Notes: generated from the sequence alone by a model not told the origin. Numbered from the stretch's first letter, positions 1 through 9,056 are shown. The stretch: DNA of 64,000 nt from CBDCNP01 sp965222425 (GCA_965222425.1 CBDCTW010000020.1:1-64000); one strand, 5' to 3'. Translations and numbers: made by a program.

Positions 1-72
1 TTCTGCGCGGATTCCAAGGGCGTCTAAGCTGCTGATTTGCGGTCTATTTCAAAAGGGCTGAGTTTTGGCACA
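1..72 (+). repeat. Fragment of short repeat family A (TGTGCC-type terminus)
   Basis: The window opens inside a repeat whose right terminus reads GAGTTTTGGCACA. The same block recurs at 3230-3325, 5303-5445, 45808-45949, 55928-56069 and 59020-59162. Only the inner half is present; the transposase remnant that follows starts right after its end. Confidence 0.8.
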
Positions 73-76
73 GGAC

Positions 77-328
77 GCCGTCAAGGAGTACGTCAACGGG
101 CAAGCCCACACGAACGGCATCGAGTCCTTTTGGGCCATGCTGAAGCGCGGATACTACGGCACCTACCACCGGATGAGCCCGAAGCACCTTCACCGCTACG
201 TGGACGAATTCGCCGGACGCCACAACGTCCGCTCGGAGGACACCATCGACCAGATGACCGCCATGGTGCACGGCATGGACGGGAAGCGCCTGCGCTACAG
301 GGATCGGGGATGTCCCGGCCGCTGTTGA
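77..328 (+). pseudogene. IS1595-family (ISXO2-like) transposase, C-terminal remnant
   Basis: The reading frame carries the family's conserved C-terminal stretch: HTNGIESFW, the following LKRGYYGTYH, then a HLHRYVDEFAGRHN block, all typical of the ISXO2-like DDE domain. About 80 residues remain of a protein that is normally near 300. The open frame begins inside the repeat ending at 72, so the first residues are repeat-encoded and there is no native start. It cannot act as a transposase. Confidence 0.8.
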
Positions 329-363
329 ATTTGGTCGGGTAGCGGCGGCACCTGTGAATACTC

Positions 364-1095
364 TTAGGCAGCAAACTCATCGCTGTCAAGAGATTTCTGT
401 TTGCTTCTAAGCGCGTGAACGAGAGCGCCCATATGGCGATAGCCTTTGATACGCCGGAACTTTTTCTGCGCGGTGACGACGCCAAGAGCGGTCCATCGGC
501 GAACCATGGAAGGACTCTTCCAACGCTTGACGTTTCTCGATACTCTGCGAATGGTTCCGTTGAGATTCTCAATGGCGTTCGTCGTGGCAAGAGACTGGCG
601 AAGTAAGGCGGGCGGCGCGAGCTTCACGACCGTGAGTGTTTCTTCCATCCCTTCACGAAAGCTTCCGGCAGCTTCGTCGTAGCCGTTTCGCTCGAGCCAC
701 GACACCAATGCCTGAAGTCGCTTGCGCGCCTTGTCGGCACTCTTGCACTTGTAGGCTTCCTTCATCGTCTGGAGCATGTAGGCGTGACGAGACTTGGGAA
801 GGTACGAGCGAAGATTTCGGAGTTTATGGATCTGGCACCTTTGGATGACCGCGAGGTCCCCCAAAACGTCGACGAGTGCCTTGCGGATGCCTTTGCCTCC
901 GTCCACTACGCAGAGAATCGACTCATCGACGCGCAAGCCTCGCTCGAGAAGGTCCTGCAACATCGCGGTGCACACCCGAGAGTTCTCCGTCGAGCCCAGC
1001 CATATACCCAGGGGCACCTTCGTTCCATCTATTGTGATACCTAGAGTTACGACGACGGTCTGTCCGGCCACCTCAAGGCCATCCAGCATCAGTGC
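364..1095 (-). pseudogene. IS256-family (Mutator) transposase, C-terminal two thirds
   Basis: About 243 residues with IS256/MULE hallmarks: a second catalytic Asp in CVVDGGKGI, a Q-R-C-Q-I-H-K-L-R-N block, and near the C-terminus TTNAIENLNG, where the catalytic Glu lies. The N-terminal third, with the first Asp, is missing because the frame is cut at 1095/1096 by the left end of an IS5 element. It differs in sequence from the IS256 transposase at 38530, so two IS256 types have been in this genome. Confidence 0.85.
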
Positions 1096-2181
1096 GGCGT
1101 TGTTGCACGGCCCGGAGCAAATCGCTGACCTCCCTGTGCCGGTCGGAGAGTCACCCGGCGCAGTAAGTATCGGGCATGCCGAGCGCGGTCATCTTGTTGA
1201 GTATCTCGCACCCAATTCGGTGTTCAACTCGTTGCCTCGCCAACGTTCGAGCCCGCATCTCGGGCCCCATGATCGCCTTGTAACGATAGACCGCGTTCTC
1301 CACCATGCTTCGCTCGGTGCAGCCTGAGAGCTTGTACCATTCACGTCGGCCGTGTCTTTCGATTGCACGAATATGGCGGTCGCGTTCCCGCATGGCGGTA
1401 TTCGAATTCTGACTGAGCGTGGCGTTTCGTTGCGGCGGAATCACCACGCGCGTCCTTCGTCCAGGGCTGTGCGCTTCGATGGCTTCGTAGACCGCTTCCT
1501 TGTCGTATGCACTGTCCGCCGCCACCGATGCTATAGGTGCTTGAATCTGTGTTAGCAAAGGGGGACTCGCGTTGCGTCGCGAGCTCGTGACGCCGTCAGT
1601 TCGGACGCAACAATGTTGCCGGTCTTGCGATCAACGGCGATGTGCAACTTGCGCCAGGCGCGCTGCTTTGGCGGTTTGCGGGTGGTTCCAACATGAATCC
1701 TCAAGCCCGTGCTATCGATCATCAGGTGGATTGGTTGATTGCTTGCGGCTTTTCGAATCCGCAGCTTCTTGCGGAGCAGCCTCGACCGCCGACACAACGT
1801 CGAGTAGTCCGGGATCTCGATACACAGCCGGAGAAGCGAGGCGATCGAGTGCAAGAAGCCTTCGGTTTGGCGGTAGGCAAGCTTGTACACCATCCGGACA
1901 ACCAGGCCCGTTTCAATCGCCATCTCTGAATAGACCCGTTGACCGCCAGGCTTACCGCTCTTGTCGGCCTTCCAGTTCGCGATTGCCTCCTCGTCAAACC
2001 AGACCGTCAAATCGCCCCGGCGGCGCAGCCCTTCGTTGTATTCCGCCCAGTTGGAAACGTGGTACTTCTTCTGTTTCGCGTGTTTGTACTGGCTGCGCTT
2101 GGGATACTTCATGGTCGAATATTACCTCGGCCACTACCATAGGTAGATTTCGCGCTCAGCCAAGAGCGGTGCAACAACGCC
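1096..2181 (-). mobile_element. IS5-family element, copy 1 (transposase frameshifted)
   Basis: Bounded by imperfect inverted repeats starting GGCGTTGTTGCAC on one side and ending GCAACAACGCC on the other. The same element occurs at 44626-45619 (right end lost) and 53953-55037 (complete). It sits between an IS256 remnant and the 3' part of an rve-type IS, so no intact host target is visible. No convincing target duplication was seen. Confidence 0.85.
1151..2112 (-). pseudogene. IS5-family transposase, frameshifted copy
   Basis: The frame starts at ATG 2112 with the same MKYPKR N-terminus as the intact copies at 44695 and 54020. It breaks near 1561, where this copy has five C residues (sense strand) and the copy at 45242 has six; the remaining 135 codons continue in the next frame to 1151. 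Joined, they match the approximately 320-residue IS5 DDE transposase. A one-base loss in a homopolymer is the simplest explanation. Programmed frameshifting is unlikely because the other copies are single frames. Confidence 0.9.
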
Positions 2182-2521
2182 ACCGGGACCCGCTATTCAC
2201 CGAGGCGGTACGTGGGCTCTTGAGAGATTCAGGCGTGAAGCCCCTTTGCCTTCCCGCGAATAGTCCGAATCTGAACGCATACGCGGAAAGATTCGTTCTC
2301 TCCATACGTCGAGAGTGTCTCGACCGCTTCGTACCTCTCAGTGAGCGACACCTGCGGACAGCGGTAACCGAATACGTAGTGCACTATCACACAGAACGGA
2401 ACCACCAAGGTCTCGGCAACGAGCTCCTCACACCTCTGCCGGCAAGCGCGAATGACACTGGCCCCATCGTGTCGCGAGAGCGACTTGGGGGCTTCTCAAC
2501 TACTACTGCCGTGCCGCGTAG
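2182..2521 (+). pseudogene. rve-type IS transposase, 3' remnant
   Basis: Begins at the IS5 border and encodes the end of an integrase-core (rve) transposase: NSPNLNAYAERFVLSIRREC, holding the catalytic Glu, then YHTERNHQGLGN. It overlaps by about 140 bases with the end of the 5' copy at 53069-53952 and supplies the C-terminus missing there. The expected family C-terminus (NYYCRAA-stop, at 2521) lies in another frame, so one base has been lost near 2493. Confidence 0.85.
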
Positions 2522-2616
2522 ATGGTCGCCGGCGACGGTAGCCCCTCGGCGGGCTCGACCGGCGTAGCGTGGAAACAGCTTCAGGAACATGCGTCGATAT
2601 TCGCTCTCGACTAGGT

Positions 2617-2745
2617 GGTCATCTGCATGGTGACGACCCGCCCGCCCAAGACGATTGTAAAGCCCACGGCCCTTGGCCCGGTCGCAAACACAGACACTAA
2701 GCTGCTGATTTATGGCCTATTTCAAAAGGGCCGAGTTTTGGCACA
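2617..2745 (+). repeat. 129-bp repeat (family H), TGTGCC-type terminus
   Basis: Starts GGTCATCTGCATGGTG and ends GAGTTTTGGCACA. A second copy of the same 129-bp length lies at 60922-61050. Its last 105 bases or so match, in inverse orientation, the left end of the rve IS at 52946, so it is either that element's other end or a deletion derivative. Confidence 0.75.
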
Positions 2746-2750
2746 GGACG

Positions 2751-2840
2751 GGAACCAACGACGAAATCATGCCGGCATGGTCCCGGCAGACCGGAGACTA
2801 ATCAAGTTCGGTGTGCGCGGATGAATAAATAGAAGGCACA
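2751..2840 (+). repeat. Fragment of short repeat family B
   Basis: Matches the distal half of the complete family B copies (22596-22768, 25854-26026, 60238-60411), ending at the shared AATAAATAGAAGGCACA border. Between here and 3063 (223 bp) only a short hydrophobic frame at 2976-3063 is visible, probably the tail of a lost membrane protein. Confidence 0.7.
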
Positions 2841-3063
2841 GGGTGCGGCACGGTAACTTTTAGGACACGACGCGGAAGACAAGCCGTAGCCATGGTAGCT
2901 TGGCGTGGATCTGATCATGGGTGTAGACCGCCAGCGATCGGCTCAAGTGGGCAAGCCCATGGCGATGTTTCTAGCGGGAGTGGCGGCAGGTGTTGGTACT
3001 CGGCGCAGCGCTGAGGTGGCGCGGACTGGTGGTGCTGGCAGTGGTCGGAATCGCTCTCCTTCT

Positions 3064-3229
3064 GGTGCTTGCGCCATTTATTGTTGGTGATGTGTGCGCA
3101 TCCCTTTGCAAAATAGGCGCTTACGCTCCATTTAGTGCGCAGCGAAGGTCACGAGCGTTATTTTGGTTGTAATTTAATGCACCGTAAAGTCTTAGCGCCA
3201 TCTCACCAACACTTAATGGCGGAAGCACC
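3064..3229 (+). repeat. 166-bp MITE-like repeat, family D
   Basis: Imperfect terminal inverted repeats of about 30 bp: GGTGCTTGCGCC at one end and, inverted, GGTGCTTCCGCCA at the other. Complete copies of identical 166-bp length lie at 21064, 24489, 28628 and 36894. It encodes nothing, and its constant length with paired ends fits a non-autonomous transposon. Confidence 0.85.
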
Positions 3230-3325
3230 CCCTGCGGCGCGAAATACCCTCGCTTCTGCGCGGATTCCAAGGGCGTCTAAGCTGCTGATTTGTGGTCTAT
3301 TTCAAAAGGGCCGAGTTTTGGCACA
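3230..3325 (+). repeat. Fragment of short repeat family A
   Basis: Directly abuts the family D copy and carries the inner two thirds of family A up to GAGTTTTGGCACA. It forms the left flank of the OLD nuclease locus; a complete family A copy in the same orientation forms the right flank at 5303-5445. Confidence 0.8.
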
Positions 3326-3384
3326 GGACGGGTTTCCGGTGATATCCTTGTACGTGATGCCGCCAAGGCATTAGAGGCCGTTAC

Positions 3385-3495
3385 ATGACACGCACACCTG
3401 TTAATCCTGTGTTGATCCGATGGATGCGTGAGCGCTCCCGGTTCGCGCTGGAGGATCTCATAACGAAGTTCAGGGAACTTTCGGATGCTCACTAG
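3385..3495 (+). pseudogene. 36-residue stub matching the N-terminus of an XRE/ImmA regulator
   Basis: The short frame begins MTRTPVNPVLIRW and continues to a RERS block. It aligns with the first 35 residues of the ImmA/IrrE-family protein at 52669 (MNRVPVNPDLLRWARERS). It then stops where the relative continues into its helix-turn-helix region. The last 11 bases overlap the start of the OLD gene, and the purine-rich AGGGAA inside it serves as that gene's ribosome site. It may be a deletion remnant or a leader peptide that couples translation. The alignment is by eye and limited to about 30 residues. Confidence 0.6.
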
Positions 3496-5221
3496 GCTCA
3501 CCATGCGCAACTTCAAGCGCTTCGGCGAAGTCAAGGTGGATCTCGGGAACCCAGTCGTGTTCATCGGGCCGAACAATTCGGGGAAAACATCGGCGATGCA
3601 GGCGCTTACCCTGTGGGACATCGGTGTGAAACGGTGGAACGAGAAACGCGCTGGGAAGAGCGCGCCGGAAAAGCGGCCGGGAGTCACGGTCAATCGCCGA
3701 GACCTAGTTGCCATCCCCCATCCGAGCGCCGCCCATTTGTGGCGCGACCTGCATGTGCGAAACGTTGAGCGCGTCGACGGCCGTCAGCAGACGAACAATG
3801 TGCGGATAGACGTCATTGTGGATGGGATCGACAGAGACAAGACCTGGAGATGCGGCCTCGAATTCGATTACGCCAACGAGGAATCGTTCTATTGTCGGCC
3901 TCTGCGGCTTGACGAAAGCAAAACCCCTGAGCGGATGCCGGTTCCTAAAGCGGCATCCCTACGCATCTCCTTTCTTCCCCCCATGTCCGGCCTAGCGGCT
4001 ACGGAGACGCGGCTCGACCAAGGCGCCGTGAACGTCAGGGTGGGCGAAGGCCGCACGGCCGAAGTCCTGCGCAATTTGTGCTTCCGTATCCTGGAGCAGA
4101 ACCCCGAACACTGGAGGTTGCTAGTCAAACGGATCGAGGAGCTCTTCGGTGCCACGCTAAGAGAACCCCGTTACGTGGAGGAGCGGGGAGAGATCACCAT
4201 GGGGTATCAAGAGCACGGCACGGCCCTCGACCTCTCGTCGAGCGGCCGCGGCTTGCAGCAGACCCTCCTGATCCTTGCCTACATGTACGCCAATCCTGGT
4301 GCGGTCATTCTGTTGGACGAACCCGACGCGCATCTCGAAATTCTTCGCCAGCGCCAAATTTATCGCCTAATAACCGATGTCGCTTTGGAGCGCGGCAATC
4401 AGATCATCGCGGCAAGCCATTCGGAGGTACTTCTGAACGAAGCTGCAGAAAAGGATTTGGTCATAGCGTTCGTCGGCATACCGCACCGCATTGGAGACGG
4501 CCGGAGTCAGGTGCGCAAGGCGCTGGCGGAGATCGGATTCGATCAGTATTACCAGGCTGAGCAGACCGGATGGGTGCTTTATCTTGAAGGCTCAACCGAT
4601 CTAGCTATACTGCAAGCCTTCGCCAGGCGTCTCGACAAGCAGGATGCCATTCGGGCGCTCGAAAGGCCGTTCGTCCGGTATGTCGGAAACCGGCCATCCA
4701 AGGCTGCGGATCACTTTCACGGCCTGAAAGAAGCGCTGCCCGGCCTCGAGGGCGTAGCTTTGTTCGACCGTCTCAACAGCGGAGCACCCGACAACCCTTC
4801 GTTCAAACACTTAGTGTGGAGGAGGCGGGAGATCGAGAACTATCTCTGCACCCAAAGGACTCTAGAGTCCTTTGCGCGGGCATCCGCTACAGAGGCGACG
4901 CCGATGCCACTCTTTACGCCGTCGGAAATTGACAAGCGATTGACAGCGATGCAAGAGGCAGCTTCGGAAGTCGGTCGCGCCCTCGAAACCCTAGGCAAGG
5001 AATCTCCCTGGGATGACGATATCAAAGTTAGCGACGAGTTTCTGACACCGCTCTTCAATACTTACTTCGAGAAGATCAACATACCTAACCTCATGAAGAA
5101 GAAGAATTTTTACGAGCTCGCGGACCATGTTCCCGAAGACGAGATAGACCCCGAGATTGGCGAAAAGCTGGACGCGATCGCCGGCGTTGCGGAAAGCGCG
5201 ACGCCCGAGGCCCATAGGTAA
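3485..5221 (+). CDS. OLD-family AAA ATPase with C-terminal TOPRIM nuclease domain
   Basis: A 578-residue protein. The N-terminal half is an ABC/SMC-like ATPase: Walker A GPNNSGKT at residues 28-35, a signature LSSSGRGLQQ near 250, Walker B LLDEPDAH near 278, and a switch His in IAASHSE. The C-terminal half has a TOPRIM-type core: LYLEGSTD near 364 supplies the acidic Glu, and ALFDRL near 425 supplies the Asp. OLD nucleases cleave DNA under ATPase control, and many act in phage defence (family knowledge). Only a regulator stub precedes it, and no UvrD-like helicase (Gabija partner) follows. Repeats flank it at 3230-3325 and 5303-5445. The antiphage role is inferred. Confidence 0.85.
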   Translation: MLTRLTMRNFKRFGEVKVDLGNPVVFIGPNNSGKTSAMQALTLWDIGVKRWNEKRAGKSAPEKRPGVTVNRRDLVAIPHPSAAHLWRDLHVRNVERVDGRQQTNNVRIDVIVDGIDRDKTWRCGLEFDYANEESFYCRPLRLDESKTPERMPVPKAASLRISFLPPMSGLAATETRLDQGAVNVRVGEGRTAEVLRNLCFRILEQNPEHWRLLVKRIEELFGATLREPRYVEERGEITMGYQEHGTALDLSSSGRGLQQTLLILAYMYANPGAVILLDEPDAHLEILRQRQIYRLITDVALERGNQIIAASHSEVLLNEAAEKDLVIAFVGIPHRIGDGRSQVRKALAEIGFDQYYQAEQTGWVLYLEGSTDLAILQAFARRLDKQDAIRALERPFVRYVGNRPSKAADHFHGLKEALPGLEGVALFDRLNSGAPDNPSFKHLVWRRREIENYLCTQRTLESFARASATEATPMPLFTPSEIDKRLTAMQEAASEVGRALETLGKESPWDDDIKVSDEFLTPLFNTYFEKINIPNLMKKKNFYELADHVPEDEIDPEIGEKLDAIAGVAESATPEAHR

Positions 5222-5302
5222 CCGCGCGTATTGCGAATCCCCGCTGTGCGATCCCACCGGCTGGCCGGAAGAAAGCCGTGATCCCGTCGCGTCCCTTGCG
5301 GT

Positions 5303-5445
5303 TGTGCCTTCTATTTATTCATCCGCCAGCCCCATGGGTCGGAAGTCAGCCCTGCGGCGCGAAATAGTCTGGATTCTGCGCCGATTCCAACGGCGTCTAA
5401 GCTGCTGATTTATGGTCTATTTCAAGAGGGCCGAGTTTTGGCACA
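5303..5445 (-). repeat. Complete short repeat, family A (143 bp)
   Basis: Runs from TGTGCCTTCTATTTATTC to GAGTTTTGGCACA, so both ends start with the inverted hexamer TGTGCC. It lies in the opposite orientation to the copies at 45808, 55928 and 59020, and shares its inner end with all TGTGCC-type repeats here. Confidence 0.85.
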
Positions 5446-5451
5446 GGACGG

Positions 5452-5676
5452 GGTCCTCGAATATCTCCTGATTCATCCGCCCACCCGGGGCCAGCCCCAT
5501 GTCAGCGCTCGGGGGGCTGAAGCAAACGTGGCCCTCTGATTCGCGCGCATACCCTCCGGCGGGGCGCTCTGGGAATCGGCGCTCGAACGCGTCTCGTCGC
5601 ATGGGATGTACGAGGATTTGGAGCCCACCATACTCAGCCTTCCCGGTCACCTGTTCCTCGGCGGTGTATCCACCAC
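5452..5676 (-). pseudogene. Internal fragment of a conserved hypothetical protein
   Basis: About 75 residues stay open on the minus strand and contain a motif I recognise from a widespread uncharacterised family: an ILVHPMRRDAFERRFP block followed by MGLAPGGRM and QEIFEDP. Both ends are cut: the N-terminal side by the repeat end at 5684 and the C-terminal side by family A at 5445. No function is assignable. Confidence 0.55.
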
Positions 5677-5683
5677 CCCGTCC

Positions 5684-5712
5684 TGTGCCAAAACTCGGCC
5701 CTTTTGAAATAG
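5684..5712 (+). repeat. Repeat terminus abutting the IS3 end
   Basis: Only the outermost 29 bases of a TGTGCC-type repeat are present, followed directly by the IS3 end TGAACCGCCCCGGG. This suggests the IS3 element inserted into or next to a repeat copy. Confidence 0.65.
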
Positions 5713-6622
5713 TGAACCGCCCCGGGTTTTCCGGAGACTGTTTTAGTTGAGTCTCGCCATCCCTAGCGAGCCTTCCTGCGACCGATAGTAGTTCATCTCG
5801 TACTCGACGGGGGCGATATTTCCGATCGGCTCCAAGAGTCGTTGCGTGTTGTACCAATGGACCCACTCGAGGGTGGCGAACTCAACGTCTTCGAGACCAC
5901 GCCAGGGCCCGCGTCGACGGATCACCTCGGTCTTGTAGAGGCCGATGATGGATTCAGCCAAAGCGTTATCGTAAGAGTCGCCTCGGCTGCCGACGGACGG
6001 CTCAATGCCCGCCTCGGCGAGCCGCTCGGTGTAACGGATCGAGACGTACTGCACGCCGCGGTCGCTGTGATGCACCAATGGGTGTTCTGGGTTTAGTCGG
6101 CGCTCGTGCAGCGCCTGCTCCAACGCATCGAGAGCGATGCCTGCAGTCAACGATGTCGTCGCTCGCCAGCCGACGATGAGTCGAGCGAAGACGTCGATGA
6201 CGAAGGCGACATACACGAAGCTGCGCCACGTGGCAATGTAGGTCAGATCCGAGACCCAGAGCTCGTTCGGGCGTGTGGCGTTGAAGTCGCGCTCCACGAG
6301 GTCCATCGGGCGAGCGCCGCTCGAATCCGGCTTCGTCGTCTTGAATCGACGTCCACGGACCGCCCCCTGGAGACCCATTTCACGCATCAGACGGGCCACC
6401 GTGCATCGAGCCACGTCGCGGCCCTCACGGCGAAGCTGACGCCAGACCTTGCGCACGCCATACACGTCAAAGTTCTCTTGCCGTACACGACGAATCTCGC
6501 CGCAGAGTTGGACGTCGCGCTTCGCTCTCGCTGGCTGGCGGCTTGGGTCCTTCTCTCTCGCTTTCTGCTCGTAATAGGTCGACGGGGCGATCGGGAGCAT
6601 CCGGCAGATCGGCTCGACCCCG
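5713..6622 (-). mobile_element. IS3-family element, truncated copy
   Basis: Has the same end (TGAACCGCCCCGGG) and the same orfB as the complete element at 31947-33260. The other end, orfA and the first few codons of orfB are gone; a family C repeat begins at 6626 in their place. Confidence 0.85.
5743..6622 (-). pseudogene. IS3-family OrfB (rve) transposase, 5'-truncated
   Basis: Nearly identical to OrfB at 32314-33231: WVSDLTYIATW with the first Asp, VHHSDRGVQY with the second Asp, and SYDNALAESIIG with the Glu. The DDE core and C-terminus are intact, but the first approximately 15 residues are replaced by repeat-encoded sequence and OrfA is absent. It is likely inactive on its own. Confidence 0.85.
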
Positions 6623-6625
6623 TCC

Positions 6626-6933
6626 TGTGCCAAAACTCGGCCCTTTTGAAAGACCATGGCTGTAATTTAATGCACTGTAAAGTCTTAGTGTCATTTTGCC
6701 AACACTTAATGGCGGAAGCACCCATGAGGTCTGTGTGAGCGGCAGGGCTGCCCGATCGAACAACGGCTGCCTGACCAACAGTAGGAATTGCACCATGGTA
6801 CGTCATGATGGATCCGAAGATAACACCCTCGGGCCAGACGATTGTAAAGCCCACGGCCCTTGGCACCATCGCAAAACACAGACGCCAAGCTGCTGATTTA
6901 TCGGCTATTTCAAGAGGGCCGAGTTTTGGCACA
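6626..6933 (+). repeat. Composite short repeat, family C (308 bp)
   Basis: Both ends carry the inverted TGTGCCAAAACTCGG terminus. Inside are half of a family D repeat and about 150 bp of the rve IS left end, including the first codons of its transposase. The second copy is at 41317-41623 (307 bp) and is nearly identical. Confidence 0.85.
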
Positions 6934-8788
6934 GGACGCGGAGGCGAGGCACCAGATCCGGCAACAGGTACGGACCGATGGTAGGGATGACGCCGAGCCG
7001 AAGTGTGCCCAAGAACGGGCCGGCCAGCCGCGTAGCGCTGTCAACGAGCTCCTCCATCGATCTCAGGAGGGGTTGGTGGTTTAGCTTCGTCTCCAAATCA
7101 GCGAAAAAAGCATCCCACGCTTTCCGGGCGCGCTTCTTGCGCAGGGCCGCCCGCTCGGCACGTGGAAGTGTGGCGACATAGGGTTCTTCCCCCTCAATCA
7201 GCCGCAGGACAAGGAGCACGTTATCGCTGCCATCTGGAGACGGTTTTAGTGGCAAAATCTCAGGCACATAGCGTTTCCAGATTACGTTTGTCCTCCAGAG
7301 TGCTGTTTTCTCTTGAATGCGGCGACGCAATATGTGATTGGTCTTTCCGCTCATTCTTCCGTGAATCAGGACGGTGGGCACGTCCGCCAAAAAGAAATCG
7401 GTATAGACCTTGCCATCATGCCCTGGGGAGGCGAGATGACTAGGCTGTCGGAGTAGCATCGCAACGCGCCGGTCGACCAAGCCGTAACGATCGTAGACGT
7501 GCATGCCGGAGTAATATCCGAGCACTCCGATCCCGCCAGCGACGATGCTGTCTCCAGGCTTGAAACGCGCCTTCAGTGCCAGAGCTTCTTCCTTTCTATC
7601 TTCGAAAATATTGATAAAGTTTCTTTCCCACATCTCATATTCGGTGCGGTAAGGCCAACTGAAACGAAAGTGAACAACGCGGCGCACCGACTCTGGTACG
7701 AGATGCACGTTCCATGCAGGAAGCAGACCCACCGTGATAGTTGTTATCACTACCGCCATGACCACAAGGCGCGACGTCAGTCGTTCCCACAGCCGAGCCA
7801 CCAACCATCCCATCAAGAGTGCTCCGAAGGCGAAACCGGGAACGAGAAACCGCCCCATGGGCATCCAATCCCCGCCGACCATCACAGCGTAGGCGGGAAA
7901 TGCCAGGCTCAAGGTTCCGAGGGCAAGCCCTACCGGCTTCGGTGCTTCCCGCCAAGCCACGTAGCCAGCCGCCGGCAACAATAAAAGCGGTGTCACAAAT
8001 GTGAGAACGAAGGCAGCCACGTATCGGAAGCCTCGCAGTGCGACCTCGGGACTGAAACCAACCTTGGCGTAGACCGGATTGGGAAAAAGGAGCTGGTAAT
8101 AGGAGTATCGCCATGCAAAATAGACTGAAAAAACAGTGCCCACGATCGCGACATAGACGGCCACCGGTCGCCAGACCGCTTCCCCTCTCAGCCGTCGGGT
8201 GACGATGCCCAGCAGGGCAATGAGCAAAGACCAGGCAATGCCTTCGGTACGCAACAATGTCGTGGCTACGCCGGCGAGCGCACCGCGGTAAAGCGCGATG
8301 CCAGCCGGACGCAGAACAAGAAAGTAGGCCGTCGCAAAGATGGAAAGGGCGAACACCATGGTGCCCAGGCCACCCGTCGACCACAAAGCGTAAGGTGGGA
8401 AAAGGCCCAGGCCCAGCGTTATGGAGAAAGCTACACCAAGCCCCATGTCGAAATTTTGCCGGAGCGTTCGAAAAACAAGGTACAAGAGCAAAGAACCACA
8501 GACGAAACCGAGCATCGGTGCCCAGAAAGTAATGTCGAGTTCCAGGTACTCGATAAACGTACAAACGACTACCCACAGGAAGTTGCTGTATCCCTCTTCC
8601 GGTTGCTGCAGCCCCAGGTTGTAACGAGGTCCGTACCCCATCGCCCAGTTCTTCGCGTAACGGAAACTGATGAAGGCGTCGTCGACGTTGTACCAGAATC
8701 TATAGGTCAACAACGAGTAGGGGATCCACGCGACAACGAAGGCGATCCAATCCCGACCAACTGTGGGTCTGTCGTCAGCGTTGTTCAT
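6905..8788 (-). CDS. Polytopic GT-C-type membrane glycosyltransferase, C-terminus replaced by a repeat
   Basis: A 627-residue frame. It starts with a cytoplasmic segment and a first membrane helix (residues 15-30). An acidic pair at D36-D37 then sits in a YNVDDAFISFRYA block, as in AftB-like and other polyprenyl-phosphate-sugar-dependent GT-C enzymes. EGYSNFLW follows, and about ten more hydrophobic segments run to residue 370. A soluble C-terminal part contains GGIGVLGYYSG. Such enzymes transfer sugars from lipid carriers on the periplasmic face. The last approximately 11 residues (ending CQNSALLK) come from the adjoining family C repeat, so the native C-terminus is lost. It may retain activity, since the catalytic loop is N-terminal. 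The exact substrate is unknown. Confidence 0.75.
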   Translation of the reverse strand: MNNADDRPTVGRDWIAFVVAWIPYSLLTYRFWYNVDDAFISFRYAKNWAMGYGPRYNLGLQQPEEGYSNFLWVVVCTFIEYLELDITFWAPMLGFVCGSLLLYLVFRTLRQNFDMGLGVAFSITLGLGLFPPYALWSTGGLGTMVFALSIFATAYFLVLRPAGIALYRGALAGVATTLLRTEGIAWSLLIALLGIVTRRLRGEAVWRPVAVYVAIVGTVFSVYFAWRYSYYQLLFPNPVYAKVGFSPEVALRGFRYVAAFVLTFVTPLLLLPAAGYVAWREAPKPVGLALGTLSLAFPAYAVMVGGDWMPMGRFLVPGFAFGALLMGWLVARLWERLTSRLVVMAVVITTITVGLLPAWNVHLVPESVRRVVHFRFSWPYRTEYEMWERNFINIFEDRKEEALALKARFKPGDSIVAGGIGVLGYYSGMHVYDRYGLVDRRVAMLLRQPSHLASPGHDGKVYTDFFLADVPTVLIHGRMSGKTNHILRRRIQEKTALWRTNVIWKRYVPEILPLKPSPDGSDNVLLVLRLIEGEEPYVATLPRAERAALRKKRARKAWDAFFADLETKLNHQPLLRSMEELVDSATRLAGPFLGTLRLGVIPTIGPYLLPDLVPRLRVLCQNSALLK

Positions 8789-8803
8789 TGAGAGTCCTAC
8801 CGA

Positions 8804-9034
8804 GTGATTGAGAAGAGTAGCAGAACAGAGCGGCTAGGCAAAAACCTGGATGTGTCCCGAGGTCCGTGGAAAAAGAACGGCGCCCTGGGAATCATCCTTT
8901 GCCTTGCAGCCGTTCTCGCCGGATGGGGCAACGACTACGGCCTGCCCCACCCCACCGGACGACCGGACGAGGAAAACGTCGTTCAGCACGCGTTCCAGAT
9001 GATGGCGAGCGGGAACCTCGCCCGCCAGCGTTAG
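8804..9034 (+). pseudogene. Glycosyltransferase-39-like protein, N-terminal stub
   Basis: Diverges from the GT-C gene with only 15 bp between the starts. After a basic leader there is one membrane helix (ALGIILCLAAVLAGWG), then NDYGLPHPTGRPDEENV, a luminal DE motif typical of the first loop of PMT/ArnT-like transferases. Similarity stops near GNL at about 9025 and the frame ends at 9034, so roughly 90 percent of the gene is missing. Confidence 0.6.
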
Positions 9035-9056
9035 TGTTAGCCTGCAGGAGGACGGC

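Noticed and set aside
2182..2521. Idea that IS5 copies 1 and 3 are reciprocal products splitting one rve IS
   Set aside because: The two rve IS parts overlap by about 140 bp, so they come from two separate element copies.
1572..2567. 331-codon plus-strand frame
   Set aside because: Its first 190 codons are antisense to the IS5 transposase; only the last part (from 2184) is real, as an rve transposase remnant.
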